A stretch of DNA of 64,000 nucleotides. It comes from Lachnospiraceae bacterium (GTDB taxonomy: Bacteria; Bacillota; Clostridia; Lachnospirales; Lachnospiraceae). The stretch lies in assembly GCA_910575035.1 (NCBI GenBank), contig CAJTDL010000009.1, positions 1-64,000 of the forward strand, in the 5' to 3' direction. Shown piece after piece: positions 1-9,458 of the stretch. The position numbers and the translations under genes were made by a program. The notes under the pieces are model-generated. The model was not told where the DNA came from. It saw only the letters and a list, made by a program, of their open reading frames with translations, and did no database searches. Position 1 is the first letter of the stretch. Each line of letters starts with the position of its first letter.

Positions 1-1
1 C

Positions 2-442
2 CATCATTTGATTGCCCTGCTTGGCGGGCGTGATGGAGGGCCATTAAAAGAATGGCTGAAATCACATAATAAAGTACGGCTTGTTGCAAGGGACAGGGCA
101 AGCGCATATGCTTCTGCGATCAGCGAGGTGCTCCCTGGCTGTGTCCAGGTGGCAGACCGTTTCCATTTGCTGCAGAACCTTCTTGGATATATGAAGGATA
201 TTTTCAAGGAAGAGATGCCGCCCCAAATATATATTCAAGATGGGAATATATCGGAAAAGGCTCCAGAAAAAATATTAAAAGAAAAAACACCGGAAGGCTC
301 TTTTCTGGAAAGCCTTCATTATGGCAACACCCCGCCAGTGGATCCCAGTGGAAATGTAATTGCTTATGATAACAAAAAGCATGATTTAAATTCGGCACAA
401 TATCAGCATCAGGAAAAGACACGGGAAAAAAACAGCAATTGA
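2..442 (+). CDS. ISL3-type transposase, upstream frame (5' end outside window)
   Basis: Middle part of a DDE transposase of the ISL3 family. The stretch DRASAYASAI...GCVQVADRFHLLQNL, containing a D and then a DRFH motif, is the hallmark of the ISL3 catalytic core. The reading frame is open from the first bases, so the gene starts before the window. It ends in TGA at 440-442, and the rest of the protein continues in the -1 frame from about 433. The frame change falls on A AAA AAC at 427-433, so this is either a programmed -1 shift or a one-base lesion. Family call is confident; functional state is not. Confidence 0.8.
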   Translation, partial: HHLIALLGGRDGGPLKEWLKSHNKVRLVARDRASAYASAISEVLPGCVQVADRFHLLQNLLGYMKDIFKEEMPPQIYIQDGNISEKAPEKILKEKTPEGSFLESLHYGNTPPVDPSGNVIAYDNKKHDLNSAQYQHQEKTREKNSN

Positions 443-1254
443 TCAGAGATATACAGGATTATTGGGACGGGCAGGAAAAACCCCGGATAAAAAAGGTGGC
501 AGAGGCTTTCGGGATAGCGCCGCCGACGGCAAAGAAATATATTTTCATGGCACAGGAGGATACCGACAGCCTGGGGCATCCTGCCAATTACAAAAAACGG
601 GAATCATCCATGAACGCCTGGCTGAATATCATTTACAAAATGATGCTGGACGGATGCAGCAATGAAACAATTTATTTTTATATCAAGCGGCAGCATGATT
701 ATAAAGAATCTGATAAAAAACTTGCAAAATATATTTACCTTATCGGAAAAAACAACTTTCCGGACAGAACCCCGTTTAATGCCAAAACAACAATGGAATG
801 GGTGCTGCCACCCGGAGTGACCGTGATCAGCAGAATGGATCTGCTCAAATATATATTAACCTGCAATCCCAAAACAAAACGTGATTCCGTAATCGGAGAA
901 TATATCGGCCAGATAAAAAGCCTTTATCCTGCCATCGAAAAAGTTGAAGCCATGTTCAAAGAATTCCATTCATTGTTGATGGGGAGTAACGAAGAAAAAC
1001 TGGATGAATATCTGGAAAAGTATGGGACAAGCGGAATAGAACCATTTTGCAATGGAATAAAAAAGGATATCACTCCGGTCAAGAATGCGATATCCTTATC
1101 AGTAAGCTCTGGATTTGTTGAAGGAAATAACAACAAATTCAAAGTCCCCAAACGTATTGTATACGGCAGGAGCGGATTAGTCAATCTCGAAAAAAAATGT
1201 AAGTTAGCATTTTTATCCAAAGGTCAAGATTTCTCTCTCACTGCATTATTATAA
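439..1254 (+). CDS. ISL3-type transposase, downstream frame
   Basis: C-terminal 270 residues of the same transposase. It carries an HTH-like segment (KVAEAFGIAPPTAKKYI) and the closing SGFVEGNNNKFKVPKR...YGRSGL region, the usual ISL3 C-terminus in which the E of EGNNN completes the catalytic triad. The only start at the left end is a TTG at 439 with no ribosome binding site. The piece is therefore more likely made by frameshifting from the upstream frame than by independent initiation. If no shift occurs the transposase is dead. Confidence 0.75.
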   Translation: MIRDIQDYWDGQEKPRIKKVAEAFGIAPPTAKKYIFMAQEDTDSLGHPANYKKRESSMNAWLNIIYKMMLDGCSNETIYFYIKRQHDYKESDKKLAKYIYLIGKNNFPDRTPFNAKTTMEWVLPPGVTVISRMDLLKYILTCNPKTKRDSVIGEYIGQIKSLYPAIEKVEAMFKEFHSLLMGSNEEKLDEYLEKYGTSGIEPFCNGIKKDITPVKNAISLSVSSGFVEGNNNKFKVPKRIVYGRSGLVNLEKKCKLAFLSKGQDFSLTALL

Positions 1255-1258
1255 AACA

Positions 1259-1283
1259 AGCTGGTGCCAGTATGGCACCAGCT
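1259..1283. other. Perfect 10-bp stem hairpin after transposase
   Basis: AGCTGGTGCC and GGCACCAGCT pair around a 5-base loop, five bases after the transposase stop. No T-run follows on either strand, so it is not a classic terminator. It could be part of the IS end. Confidence 0.5.
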
Positions 1284-1300
1284 AATATCTTATAGCTTAT

Positions 1301-1322
1301 ACCCAAAGTTCAGAAAGAACCT
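1301..1322. repeat. Candidate right terminal repeat of the ISL3 element
   Basis: ACCCAAAGTTCAGAAAGAAC followed by CT. Read from the outside this is GGTTCTTTCTGAACTTTGGG, resembling the GG-starting ends of ISL3 elements. The left end is outside the window, so the match cannot be confirmed. Confidence 0.4.
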
Positions 1323-1351
1323 AGAATAAATGCACAGCCCCTTATTATATA

Positions 1352-2515
1352 TTATTTTATTACCCTTACCTTTAAGACACCATCGCTCATCCTAAGCTCT
1401 TCTACAACCTCTGCCGTTATAGGGGAATCCAGGTCGATAAGGGAATATGCGTAATCCCCCCTGCTCTTATTGGTCATATCAGAAATGTTCATGTTATTAT
1501 TCCCAAACATAGCCGTGTATTTGCCGATAATCCCCTTCTGGTTCTTGTGTAGTACAGCCACACGGCTGGCACAGGAGCAGACACCCATATCGCAGTTAGG
1601 GAAATTGACAGAATTACGGATATTCCCATTTTCCAAATAGTCAATCACTTCCTGTACCGCCATAACAGCACAGTTATCCTCTGATTCCTCTGTGGAAGCC
1701 CCTAAGTGAGGAATCACGATACAGCCTTCCTGGCCTGCAGTTGTGCTGGTGGGGAAGTCGGAAACATATTTTTTAACCTTCCCTTCCTTGATGGCTGCAA
1801 GAACTGCTTCCTCATCTACCAGAGGAGCCCTGGCAAAGTTCAGGATGACCACGCCTTCTTTCATAAGGGCAAAGGCTTCCTGGTTCAGCATATGTTTGGT
1901 GCTGTCCATCAACGGAACATGGATCGTGATAAAATCACACTCACGGTAGATGTCTTCCAAATTGCTGATATGCTTTACGCTTCTGGAAAGGCTCCATGCG
2001 GCGCTCACGGAAATAAACGGATCGTAGCCATAAACTTCCATGCCCAGGCTTACCGCATCGTTGGCCACCTTGATGCCTATAGCGCCAAGGCCGATCACGC
2101 CCAATTTTTTGCCGGAGATTTCGCTGCCGGCAAAGGCTTTTTTGGCTTTTTCAGCATCTTTGCCTACATTTTCATTTTCTTTGTTATCCAATACCCAGCC
2201 AATGCCTCCTACGATGTCACGGGAAGCCAAGAGCATTCCGGCAAATACCAGCTCCTTTACTCCATTGGCGTTGGCGCCCGGGGTATTGAATACTACGATT
2301 CCCTGCTCTGCGCATTTTTCCAGAGGAATATTATTTACGCCTGCACCTGCCCTGGCAATGGCGCAAAGGCCTTCCGGAAGATCCAGGCCATGCATGGCGG
2401 CACTCCTTACCAGGACTGCCTGAGCATCTTTCAAGTCTTCTGCCTTTTGGTAATTCCCGCTAAATAAGTCTAAGCCTACGCTAGCAATCGGATTTAAGCA
2501 ATGGTATTGATACAT
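1352..2515 (-). CDS. serA: D-3-phosphoglycerate dehydrogenase
   Basis: Oxidises 3-phosphoglycerate to 3-phosphohydroxypyruvate with NAD, the first step of serine synthesis in the cytoplasm. Visible are the Rossmann motif GVIGLGAIGIKVA, the catalytic Arg in FARAPLVDEEAV, the catalytic His in PHLGAST, and a C-terminal ACT domain (about residues 310-387, NQKGIIGKYTAMFGNNNMNIS) for possible serine feedback. I start it at the ATG at 2515, directly after the serC stop, because GAGGAG lies 8 bases upstream. A longer start at 2533 would overlap serC by 17 bases without a better site. It forms a translationally close pair with serC. Confidence 0.93.
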   Translation of the reverse strand: MYQYHCLNPIASVGLDLFSGNYQKAEDLKDAQAVLVRSAAMHGLDLPEGLCAIARAGAGVNNIPLEKCAEQGIVVFNTPGANANGVKELVFAGMLLASRDIVGGIGWVLDNKENENVGKDAEKAKKAFAGSEISGKKLGVIGLGAIGIKVANDAVSLGMEVYGYDPFISVSAAWSLSRSVKHISNLEDIYRECDFITIHVPLMDSTKHMLNQEAFALMKEGVVILNFARAPLVDEEAVLAAIKEGKVKKYVSDFPTSTTAGQEGCIVIPHLGASTEESEDNCAVMAVQEVIDYLENGNIRNSVNFPNCDMGVCSCASRVAVLHKNQKGIIGKYTAMFGNNNMNISDMTNKSRGDYAYSLIDLDSPITAEVVEELRMSDGVLKVRVIK

Positions 2516-2516
2516 T

Positions 2517-3596
2517 TTAATTCTCCTCTTCAAACTTTTTCATGAATGCTACGAGTTTCTCTACGCCTTCTTTGGGCATTGCATTATAAATGCTTGCGCG
2601 CATGCCTCCTACGGTACGATGGCCTTTTAAGTTTACAAAACCTGCGGCAGCGGCCTCTTTTACAAATTTTTCGTCTAAGTCCTTATTGCCTGTAATAAAG
2701 GGAACGTTCATTAAAGAACGGTCCTCTTTGCAGACAGTGCCTTTGAAAAGCTTACTCTGATCTAAGAAATCATATAAGATCTTAGCCTTTTCTTCGTTGC
2801 GCTGCTTCATAGCCCCTAAGCCGCCCATTTTCTTCAGCCATTTAAATACCTTGCCGCAAATGTAAATGCCGTAAGCAGGCGGGGTGTTGTAGAGGGAGCC
2901 TGCATCTGCATGGGTCTTGTATTTTAACATGGTGGGCGTGCCAGGCAGGGTATCTTCGGTAATCAGGTCTTCACGGATGATCACGACCACTACGCCAGCC
3001 GGCCCAATATTTTTCTGGACGCCGCCGTAAATAATGCCGTATTTTGAAACGTCTACCGGCTCAGATAAGAAGCAGGAAGATACGTCGGCTACCAGGGTAT
3101 GCCCCTTCGTATTGGGGAGAGCCTTGTATTTTGTCCCATAAATGGTGTTGTTCTCACAGATATATACATAGTCTGCATCTTCTGGGATATCCAGGTCAGA
3201 ACAGTCTGGGATATAGGAGAAGGTCTTGTCTTCGGAAGACGCCACTTTCACGGCCTCTCCGTAAAGCTGTGCCTCCTGGTATGCTTTTTTGGCCCATTGC
3301 CCAGTTACAACGTAAGCTGCCTTTTTGTTCTTCATTAAGTTCATGGGGATCATGGCAAATTGTTGGGAAGCGCCGCCTTGCAAGAACAAAACTTTGTAGT
3401 TGTCAGGGATCTGCATAAGCTCCCTTAGATCGGCTTCAGCTTCCTGGATGATTGTACCAAAAACTTTGGAACGGTGGCTCATTTCCATTACGGACATGCC
3501 GCTGCCTTTGTAATCCATCATTTCTTCTGCCGCTTCGCGTAAAACCTCTTCAGGCAGGACAGCTGGACCTGCAGAAAAATTGTAAACTCTGTTCAT
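2517..3596 (-). CDS. serC: Phosphoserine aminotransferase
   Basis: PLP enzyme that transaminates 3-phosphohydroxypyruvate to phosphoserine, the second serine step. The N-terminus YNFSAGPAVLP, the GGASQQFAM phosphate-binding loop and the Schiff-base lysine in YGGVQKNIGPAG identify it. Its 359 residues match the family length. An AGGAGG site stands 10 bases before the ATG. It lies directly upstream of serA in the same leftward transcript. No phosphoserine phosphatase gene is seen here. Confidence 0.95.
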   Translation of the reverse strand: MNRVYNFSAGPAVLPEEVLREAAEEMMDYKGSGMSVMEMSHRSKVFGTIIQEAEADLRELMQIPDNYKVLFLQGGASQQFAMIPMNLMKNKKAAYVVTGQWAKKAYQEAQLYGEAVKVASSEDKTFSYIPDCSDLDIPEDADYVYICENNTIYGTKYKALPNTKGHTLVADVSSCFLSEPVDVSKYGIIYGGVQKNIGPAGVVVVIIREDLITEDTLPGTPTMLKYKTHADAGSLYNTPPAYGIYICGKVFKWLKKMGGLGAMKQRNEEKAKILYDFLDQSKLFKGTVCKEDRSLMNVPFITGNKDLDEKFVKEAAAAGFVNLKGHRTVGGMRASIYNAMPKEGVEKLVAFMKKFEEEN

Positions 3597-3624
3597 GTGA
3601 TTATTCCTCCTATATAGTTTGCAT

Positions 3625-5301
3625 TTATTTTTCTAAATCCTCTTCGCCGAATACCTCATTAATGGCAGCACCTGGGGCTACCATGGGCCAGACTTTGTCG
3701 TCGCTGGGGATGATACAGTCAATCAATACGGGCATCTGGCTGGCTAAGGCTTCAGCAAACGCTTCGCTAAATTCTTCTTTGGTAACCGCCCTAAGGCCCT
3801 TGGCGCCCATGGCTTCAGCCAACTTTACAAAATCCACACTGTCGTTCAGCACGGTGGCGGAATAGTGCTGGTCGTAGAATAGGGTTTGCCATTGGCGTAC
3901 CATGCCCAGCACATGGTTATTGACTACTACCTGGATCAGGGGAAGTTTTTGGCGTACGGCTGTGGCAATTTCGTTCATGTTCATGCGGAAACAGCCATCT
4001 CCTGCAATATTGACCACCTGTTTGCCGGGATTTGCCATTTGCGCTCCGATAGCCGCGCCTAATCCATAGCCCATTGTGCCCAGGCCACCAGAGGTGATCA
4101 GGGTGCGGGGCTTACTGTATTTGTAAAATTGGGCTGCCCACATCTGGTGCTGGCCCACCTCTGTTACAATAATGGAGTCTCCCTGCGTCTGGCGGTAGAT
4201 CTCCTCTACCAGATAGGGGCCTGAAAGGCCTTCTTGGCGGTAGGACAAGGGGTACTTTTCCTTGTAGGCCATGATTTTATCCAGCCAGGAACCATGATCC
4301 TGTTGAGCCAGCCGCTGGTTCAGACGGATTAAAATCTCCTTAATATCGCCAATGATATGGGCATCTGTAATCACATTTTTATTGATCTCGGCCGGATCTA
4401 TGTCAAATTGCAAAATCTTGGCATGTGATGCAAATTTCTTGGCGTTTCCTGTGACGCGGTCGCTGAAGCGCACGCCAATGCCAATTAAAAGGTCGCACTC
4501 GCTAACCCCGTAGTTGGAGGTTTTGGTACCGTGCATGCCCAGCATGCCAGTATAAAGCTTGTGGTGGCCGTTGAAGGCTCCTTTCCCCATAAGGGAATCT
4601 GCCACTGGAGACTGTATTTTCTCGGCAAATTCTAACAGCTCCTGGCTGGCTTCTGAGATAACCGCTCCACCGCCTACAAAAATGTAAGGCTTTTGGGAAT
4701 CTTGGATCATCTGGACAGCCTGGCCCAGCGCCTGGTCTGTGATACGTTCCGTATCCCGGTTTTCCTGTTCAATCCTAATGGGAGTAAATTCTGTTTTGTT
4801 GGCTGTTACGTCTTTGGGGATATCCACCAGCACAGGGCCTGGCCTGCCTTTGCTGGCAATGCGGAACGCCCTGCGGATGGACTCCGCCAATTTTGTAATA
4901 TCCTTAACAATAAAATTGTGCTTTGTAATGGGGGTGGTGATTCCCGCAATGTCAATTTCCTGGAAGCTGTCTTTGCCCAGCAGGGAAACACCCACATTAC
5001 AGGTAATGGCCACCATGGGGACAGAATCCATATAGGCTGTGGCAATCCCTGTCACCAGATTGGTGGCGCCTGGCCCTGAGGTTGCAAAACAAACGCCCAC
5101 CCTGCCTGTGGAACGGGCATAGCCGTCTGCTGCATGGCTTGCCCCTTGTTCATGGGAAGTCAGCACATGGCGGATCTCATCCCTATGTTTGTATAACTCG
5201 TCATATACATTTAAAATAGCACCTCCAGGATATCCAAAGACCGTATCCACGCCCTGTTCTTTCAGGCATTCAATCACAATCTGCGCTCCTGTCAACTGCA
5301 T
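3625..5301 (-). CDS. ilvB: Acetolactate synthase large (catalytic) subunit
   Basis: ThDP enzyme condensing two pyruvates to acetolactate, or pyruvate with 2-oxobutyrate, at the head of valine, leucine and isoleucine synthesis. Seen are the catalytic Glu in TSHEQGASHAADGYAR, the FAD/central domain, and the C-terminal ThDP-Mg motif starting GDGCFRMN and closing in VVVNNH. 558 residues is the normal length. The regulatory small subunit (ilvN/ilvH) is not adjacent; leuB lies upstream and serC 28 bases downstream. This joins branched-chain and serine synthesis in one leftward gene series. Confidence 0.93.
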   Translation of the reverse strand: MQLTGAQIVIECLKEQGVDTVFGYPGGAILNVYDELYKHRDEIRHVLTSHEQGASHAADGYARSTGRVGVCFATSGPGATNLVTGIATAYMDSVPMVAITCNVGVSLLGKDSFQEIDIAGITTPITKHNFIVKDITKLAESIRRAFRIASKGRPGPVLVDIPKDVTANKTEFTPIRIEQENRDTERITDQALGQAVQMIQDSQKPYIFVGGGAVISEASQELLEFAEKIQSPVADSLMGKGAFNGHHKLYTGMLGMHGTKTSNYGVSECDLLIGIGVRFSDRVTGNAKKFASHAKILQFDIDPAEINKNVITDAHIIGDIKEILIRLNQRLAQQDHGSWLDKIMAYKEKYPLSYRQEGLSGPYLVEEIYRQTQGDSIIVTEVGQHQMWAAQFYKYSKPRTLITSGGLGTMGYGLGAAIGAQMANPGKQVVNIAGDGCFRMNMNEIATAVRQKLPLIQVVVNNHVLGMVRQWQTLFYDQHYSATVLNDSVDFVKLAEAMGAKGLRAVTKEEFSEAFAEALASQMPVLIDCIIPSDDKVWPMVAPGAAINEVFGEEDLEK

Positions 5302-5431
5302 ATTTTATCCCTCGCTTTCCGGAACATGGGAGCCTCTGCCAGATGCCCCCGCTGTTCTTACTATTCTTATATCTTATATTGTATCTGAATACAGATAACT
5401 TACATAATACGCCTGAATCACAGAAGGTTTC

Positions 5432-6538
5432 TTATCTTTGGATCCTTTCTGCAATCAGATCTCCCATTTCCACGGTGCCCACCTGGGTTACGGAAGATTT
5501 TTTATCTTCTTCCTGCGGCATAATGTCAATGGTGCGGTAGCCTTCCTTTAATACCTGGCGCACAGCTTCTTCCACAGCATCCGCCTCCTGATCCAGGTCA
5601 AAAGAATACCGCAGCATCATAGCCCCACTTAAAATAGTGGCAATGGGATTGGCAATTCCTTTCCCGGCAATGTCCGGCGCTGAACCGCCGCTGGGCTCAT
5701 ACAGCCCAAACTTGGTATCATTCAGGCTGGCAGATGAAAGCATCCCTATTGAGCCTGTCACCATACTTGCCTCATCTGATAAAATATCACCAAACATATT
5801 CTCTGTCAAGATGACATCAAACTGCTTGGGGTCTTTCACCAGCTGCATCGCACAGTTATCCACCAACATATGCTCTAAGGAAACGTCCGGATAATCCTTT
5901 GCCACTTCCTCTACAACCTTCCTCCAAAGTCTGGAGGAATCCAACACATTTGCTTTATCCACGCTGGTTACTTTTTTCCTGCGCTTTCTGGCAATATCAA
6001 AACCACGCTTTGCAATCCTGCGTATCTCATTTTCATTATATGTCAAAGTATCTTCTGCTGTCATCAAGCCATCACGCTCTTCTGTGACCCGCTTCCCAAA
6101 GTAAAGGCCGCCAGTCAATTCCCGCATAATCATCATATCAAAGCCGTCCCCAATAATATCATCCCGCAAAGGGCAGGCTCCCTTCAGCTCCTCATACAGA
6201 TATGCCGGCCGTAAATTGGCAAACAGGTTCAGGGACTTCCGCAGCTTTAGCAGCCCTGCCTCGGGCCTTAAATGAGGCGGCAGCTGATACCAGGGGGAAG
6301 TACTCGTATTCCCGCCAATAGATCCCATCAGCACAGCGTCTGCCGCTTTCGCCTGGGCGACCGCCCCTTCTGTCAGGGGCTCTCCAGTCTTATCAATGGA
6401 AATCCCTCCCATCAAAATCTCATCATATGAAAACGTATGCCCATAAACCTCCCCTACTTTATCCAAAACTTTCTTTGCCTCTTTTACAATCTCCGGCCCA
6501 ATCCCATCACCGGAAATCACGCCAACCTGAAACTCCAT
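5432..6538 (-). CDS. leuB: 3-isopropylmalate dehydrogenase
   Basis: Oxidative decarboxylase of leucine synthesis that converts 3-isopropylmalate to 2-oxoisocaproate with NAD. Diagnostic stretches are GDGIGPEIV at the start, [25 protein letters not shown], the catalytic VDKANVL (Lys) and the Mg-binding [27 protein letters not shown] near the C-terminus is typical of NAD-dependent IPMDH. Its 368 residues are full length. It is the first visible gene of the leftward series, and the 130-base gap to ilvB is compatible with one transcript. Confidence 0.95.
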   Translation of the reverse strand: MEFQVGVISGDGIGPEIVKEAKKVLDKVGEVYGHTFSYDEILMGGISIDKTGEPLTEGAVAQAKAADAVLMGSIGGNTSTSPWYQLPPHLRPEAGLLKLRKSLNLFANLRPAYLYEELKGACPLRDDIIGDGFDMMIMRELTGGLYFGKRVTEERDGLMTAEDTLTYNENEIRRIAKRGFDIARKRRKKVTSVDKANVLDSSRLWRKVVEEVAKDYPDVSLEHMLVDNCAMQLVKDPKQFDVILTENMFGDILSDEASMVTGSIGMLSSASLNDTKFGLYEPSGGSAPDIAGKGIANPIATILSGAMMLRYSFDLDQEADAVEEAVRQVLKEGYRTIDIMPQEEDKKSSVTQVGTVEMGDLIAERIQR

Positions 6539-6938
6539 ATTCCTTCTTCCTTCCTTAATATATTATTCTATCAATCAAGCTGTCTACATTACTTCTATTT
6601 TTCAATTGGATCCCTTTATTCATTATGGTTCATATTGTTCTACTATAGTATATTTGCCCTCAGATTTCAACTAAAATTGACATTTTTCTTTTTCATAGTT
6701 TGTATAACTTAAAAGTATACCTATATCTTTTTCCATTTATAAAAGATATATCTATCATTTCTCCACACAAGAAAAGCACCCCCTGGCTTCCTTGTACTTT
6801 CCCTTTGTCTTTCGATAATCACTTCTACTAATCTTCATTTCCCAAACGCCCCTTCAGACCCCTGAAAACAGAAACACTAATAAAAATCAAATATCCAAAC
6901 CTGAGAAAGTATCCCTTCTACCCGAGAATGCTTTCGCT
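6539..6938. other. Leader/intergenic region upstream of leuB
   Basis: About 400 bases of T- and pyrimidine-rich DNA between yajC and leuB. I looked on the minus strand for the T-box core AGGGTGGNACCGCG and for a leucine-rich leader peptide, and found neither. The leuB promoter probably lies here, but no site stands out. Confidence 0.4.
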
Positions 6939-7271
6939 TTATTTCTTATTTTCCTTCTCCGTTGCAATTGCGTCTTCTGGCTTCTCTACCATGGCAATCG
7001 CTGCCTTTTGCATTGGTATACGGCAGTTCTTGTTATTCCCAAACTCCATGATCACCGTATCTTCTGTGATGTCGATCACCATTCCATAAAACCCGCTGGT
7101 AGTCAAAACCGTATCTCCCACTGCCAGCTCTGACAGCATCGCATTCTTCCGCTTTGTCTCCTTCTGCTGTGGCCGTATCATCATAAAATAAAGAACCACC
7201 AGCATGATTACAATCCAGATCAGCGAAAAACCTGTTGCGCCTGCCGTATTTGCTTGAGCTAAAATAGACAT
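6939..7271 (-). CDS. yajC: Preprotein translocase subunit YajC
   Basis: Small single-span membrane protein associated with SecDF/SecYEG. The N-terminal hydrophobic helix (about residues 15-33) is followed by the signature MMIRPQQKETKRKNAMLSEL, then a small soluble domain with LAVGDTVLTTSGFYGMVIDI. At 110 residues it is normal. The usual partners secD/secF and tgt/queA are not next to it here. A GGAGGAAGAG-type site precedes the ATG. Confidence 0.93.
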   Translation of the reverse strand: MSILAQANTAGATGFSLIWIVIMLVVLYFMMIRPQQKETKRKNAMLSELAVGDTVLTTSGFYGMVIDITEDTVIMEFGNNKNCRIPMQKAAIAMVEKPEDAIATEKENKK

Positions 7272-7416
7272 TTCTCTTCCTCCTGCCTTGCCTGCCCTGT
7301 TATGGGCAGCCAGTTTCTATCGTAATACTACCTCTATGCGCTTTCACTATTTTACACAAAATCCACGCTTAGGGCAAGAGGTTTTTTGGTTTTAATAAAA
7401 ATTTTAGGAATTTTAC

Positions 7417-7430
7417 GTTACTATTCATGG
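7417..7430. repeat. Single copy of a MITE-end-like 14-mer
   Basis: GTTACTATTCATGG matches 13 of 14 bases of the left end of the inverted-repeat unit at 12801-12944. No partner end is visible nearby. It may be a remnant of the same small repeat family. Confidence 0.3.
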
Positions 7431-7509
7431 TCAATGTAAGTAACTTTTGGGATTTTAGCAACAAGCAACAGAACGGTGTCCGTTAGCAAAGTGTTCAGCC
7501 TTGTATAGG

Positions 7510-8409
7510 TTAAACCCTATAATCCCATTCCTTGCGGTACTTCCCCCATTCAGCCTCCCTGGCCATATGGTATGATTCCAAGGCAGCTTCCCTCTGCTTC
7601 CCTGCTCTCTCCAGGCTTTGCTCCTGAAGCTGCTTTGCCTCTTCCCTGGCCTCCTGTATGGCTTCTTCTAAATGCTGTTCCTGTGCACCTTGCACGGCTT
7701 CCTCCAGATGCTGTTCCTGCGCACTTTGCATGGCTTCCTCCAGATGCTGTTCCTGCGCACTTTGCATGGCTTCTTCCAGATGCTGTTCCTGCGCACTTTG
7801 CATGGCTTCTTCCAGATGCTGTTCCTGCGCACTTTGCATGGCTTCTTCCAGATGCTGTTCCTGTGCACTTTGCATGGCTTCTTCCAGCATTTCTTCCTGC
7901 ACTTCTTCCAAAATCTCTTCCTGTTCTTCTAATATTTCCTCTGACGCTTCTGTAACCGCATCCAGCATCTCGTCCAAAATGCTTTCGTCTTCCTCTGTGC
8001 CCAAAGCCTCTTCCACCATTTCTTCCCGTCTTTCTTCTGGAGTCTTGGGTTCCAGCTTCTTGGCCGCTTCGGCATTTTTCTCCCCCTGCTCCTGGGCTTC
8101 GTCCAGAATATGCCCCATCTGCTCATTGTTATAAGCAGATTTTACAGCTGCAATCTCATCCTCATAGCTATGGAATGCATTTAATTTCTGGGCAATTTCT
8201 TCTACTGTATCACATTCCCTGTTCTTCAAATTTTCTTTTTGCTTCTCCCAAAATGCAATTTCATTCGAGGCCTTTTGCTGGCGCTCCGCTTTGTCTTGGG
8301 TACTTTTTAACGTGCTGTTGTGCAAAATTGGCAGATTCCCTGCATAAATACCCTTAGATTTTTGAGAGCTGCTGGCATTCATGCCTGCAGTAACTGTGAA
8401 TATATTCAT
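7510..8409 (-). CDS. Acidic coiled-coil protein with 12-residue tandem repeats
   Basis: Unrecognised 299-residue protein, strongly acidic and predicted mainly helical. After a short N-terminal segment (MNIFTVTAGMNASSSQKSKG) there is a Glu-rich helical middle and then six near-identical 12-residue repeats of the form EEAMQSAQEQHL. These are encoded by the 36-bp repeats at 7658-7873. No signal peptide or membrane helix is seen. I start it at the ATG at 8409, which has an AAGGATAGG site; an upstream in-frame start has no such site. Its N-terminus and position beside the FlxA-like gene suggest the two work together, which is inference. Confidence 0.7.
   Translation of the reverse strand: MNIFTVTAGMNASSSQKSKGIYAGNLPILHNSTLKSTQDKAERQQKASNEIAFWEKQKENLKNRECDTVEEIAQKLNAFHSYEDEIAAVKSAYNNEQMGHILDEAQEQGEKNAEAAKKLEPKTPEERREEMVEEALGTEEDESILDEMLDAVTEASEEILEEQEEILEEVQEEMLEEAMQSAQEQHLEEAMQSAQEQHLEEAMQSAQEQHLEEAMQSAQEQHLEEAMQSAQEQHLEEAVQGAQEQHLEEAIQEAREEAKQLQEQSLERAGKQREAALESYHMAREAEWGKYRKEWDYRV
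7658..7873. repeat. Six 36-bp tandem coding repeats
   Basis: Unit boundaries fall at 7658, 7694, 7730, 7766, 7802 and 7838. The four rightmost units are almost identical, and the leftmost two differ by a few bases. Each unit equals 12 codons, so copy-number change keeps the frame. They are coding repeats without spacers, so not CRISPR. Confidence 0.95.
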
Positions 8410-8581
8410 AAAAACACCTATCCTTTCTAATCCCCAAAGCAGCAGATAGTACAAGCACTGCACAAATATCAAGTGCTGTTTTTCACCGTTATTTAGGCAA
8501 TGCTGTACTAGTGTACTGACAGACGATTCGCGCCCCGCTGCCCCAACTGGCATTACCTGTAAACCGCAACAAATTATACCC

Positions 8582-9346
8582 TTATAACTGCATATCAATA
8601 ACCCTGCCTGAAACCAATTTCTCCCTGGATGCGCCAAGAAGCGTTTTCTCAGGGCCTTCCTTCTGTTCCTCTCCTTTCTGCCCCGCCTTATCCTTTTGCT
8701 CCGCTTTATCCTTTTGCTCCGCTTTATCCTTTTGCTCTGCCTCCCTGCTTTGTTTCAAGCCCTTATTTGCCTCATCCAAAACAGAACTCTGGGAAAACCT
8801 GGCTTTCTCAATGCGCTCCTGCAATTCAGACAGCTCATCTTCCTTTTTCCCCACATCCAGGCCTCGCTTTTTATCCGTGTCTATTTCTGACTGAAGCGTC
8901 CTTGCCCGCCCTTCCAAATGCGTGGCCACACTGCCATAAGCCTTTGCCTGATCCATGGCCTTGCTGGCAAAAATCATAGATTCCATATTGGCCTTGGATA
9001 TCCCCCTGCCGTCTTCCCCTGCCTTTTCCCTTTGCTTATTGCCAGCCATCTCGTCCTTTTTCGCTTTCTGCGCCTGCTGCTGCTCCCTGCGGCGTTCCAT
9101 CTGATGCTGGCGCAATTGGTTATTCAAGTCTGTAATCCGCTGCTGCAGCTCCTGGCGCTTTTTCATTTTCTCCTCCTGGCTCAGCTCTTTGTCAGCAGCA
9201 AGCCCCTGCAGCTCCTCCTGCGCCTTTGCAATCTGTTTTTGGATGCTCTTACTCACAGGATCCGCTTCCTGGGACAGGTTCATCTGCCCCGCCGCTATAC
9301 TCGTCCCTGGCGTCCCCGCCACCCCATTGTTCCCACTGACCTTCAT
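8582..9346 (-). CDS. FlxA-like coiled-coil protein
   Basis: 254-residue helical protein. Residues about 35-85 (IQKQIAKAQEELQGLAADKELSQEEKM, then a RRQELQQ...LNNQLRQHQ-type heptad run) resemble the FlxA-like family of Firmicutes. The C-terminal third contains a tandem KDKAEQ motif repeated four times and is highly charged. No signal peptide or membrane segment is present. FlxA in E. coli is a flagellar-regulon gene of unknown function, and no flagellar genes are near, so the role is unknown. An AGGAATCTGC-type site precedes the ATG. Confidence 0.65.
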   Translation of the reverse strand: MKVSGNNGVAGTPGTSIAAGQMNLSQEADPVSKSIQKQIAKAQEELQGLAADKELSQEEKMKKRQELQQRITDLNNQLRQHQMERRREQQQAQKAKKDEMAGNKQREKAGEDGRGISKANMESMIFASKAMDQAKAYGSVATHLEGRARTLQSEIDTDKKRGLDVGKKEDELSELQERIEKARFSQSSVLDEANKGLKQSREAEQKDKAEQKDKAEQKDKAGQKGEEQKEGPEKTLLGASREKLVSGRVIDMQL

Positions 9347-9458
9347 AGCAGATTCCTCCTAAAGAATTTTTCGGTGCAATTCCATTCCTTTTTTGTATTT
9401 CGGAAAAAAACTGCCATTTATTAACACACCCAAAAGCTTTTTCGCACATGCCCCAAAA

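Noticed and set aside
1259-1283. Hairpin as the serA terminator
   Set aside because: Perfect stem but no T-run on the minus strand; better seen as an IS-linked structure.
6539-6938. T-box or leucine leader upstream of leuB
   Set aside because: No T-box core sequence and no leucine-rich leader peptide could be found.
7658-7873. Regular repeats resembling a CRISPR array
   Set aside because: No spacers; units are contiguous, in frame and encode an acidic repeat protein on the minus strand.
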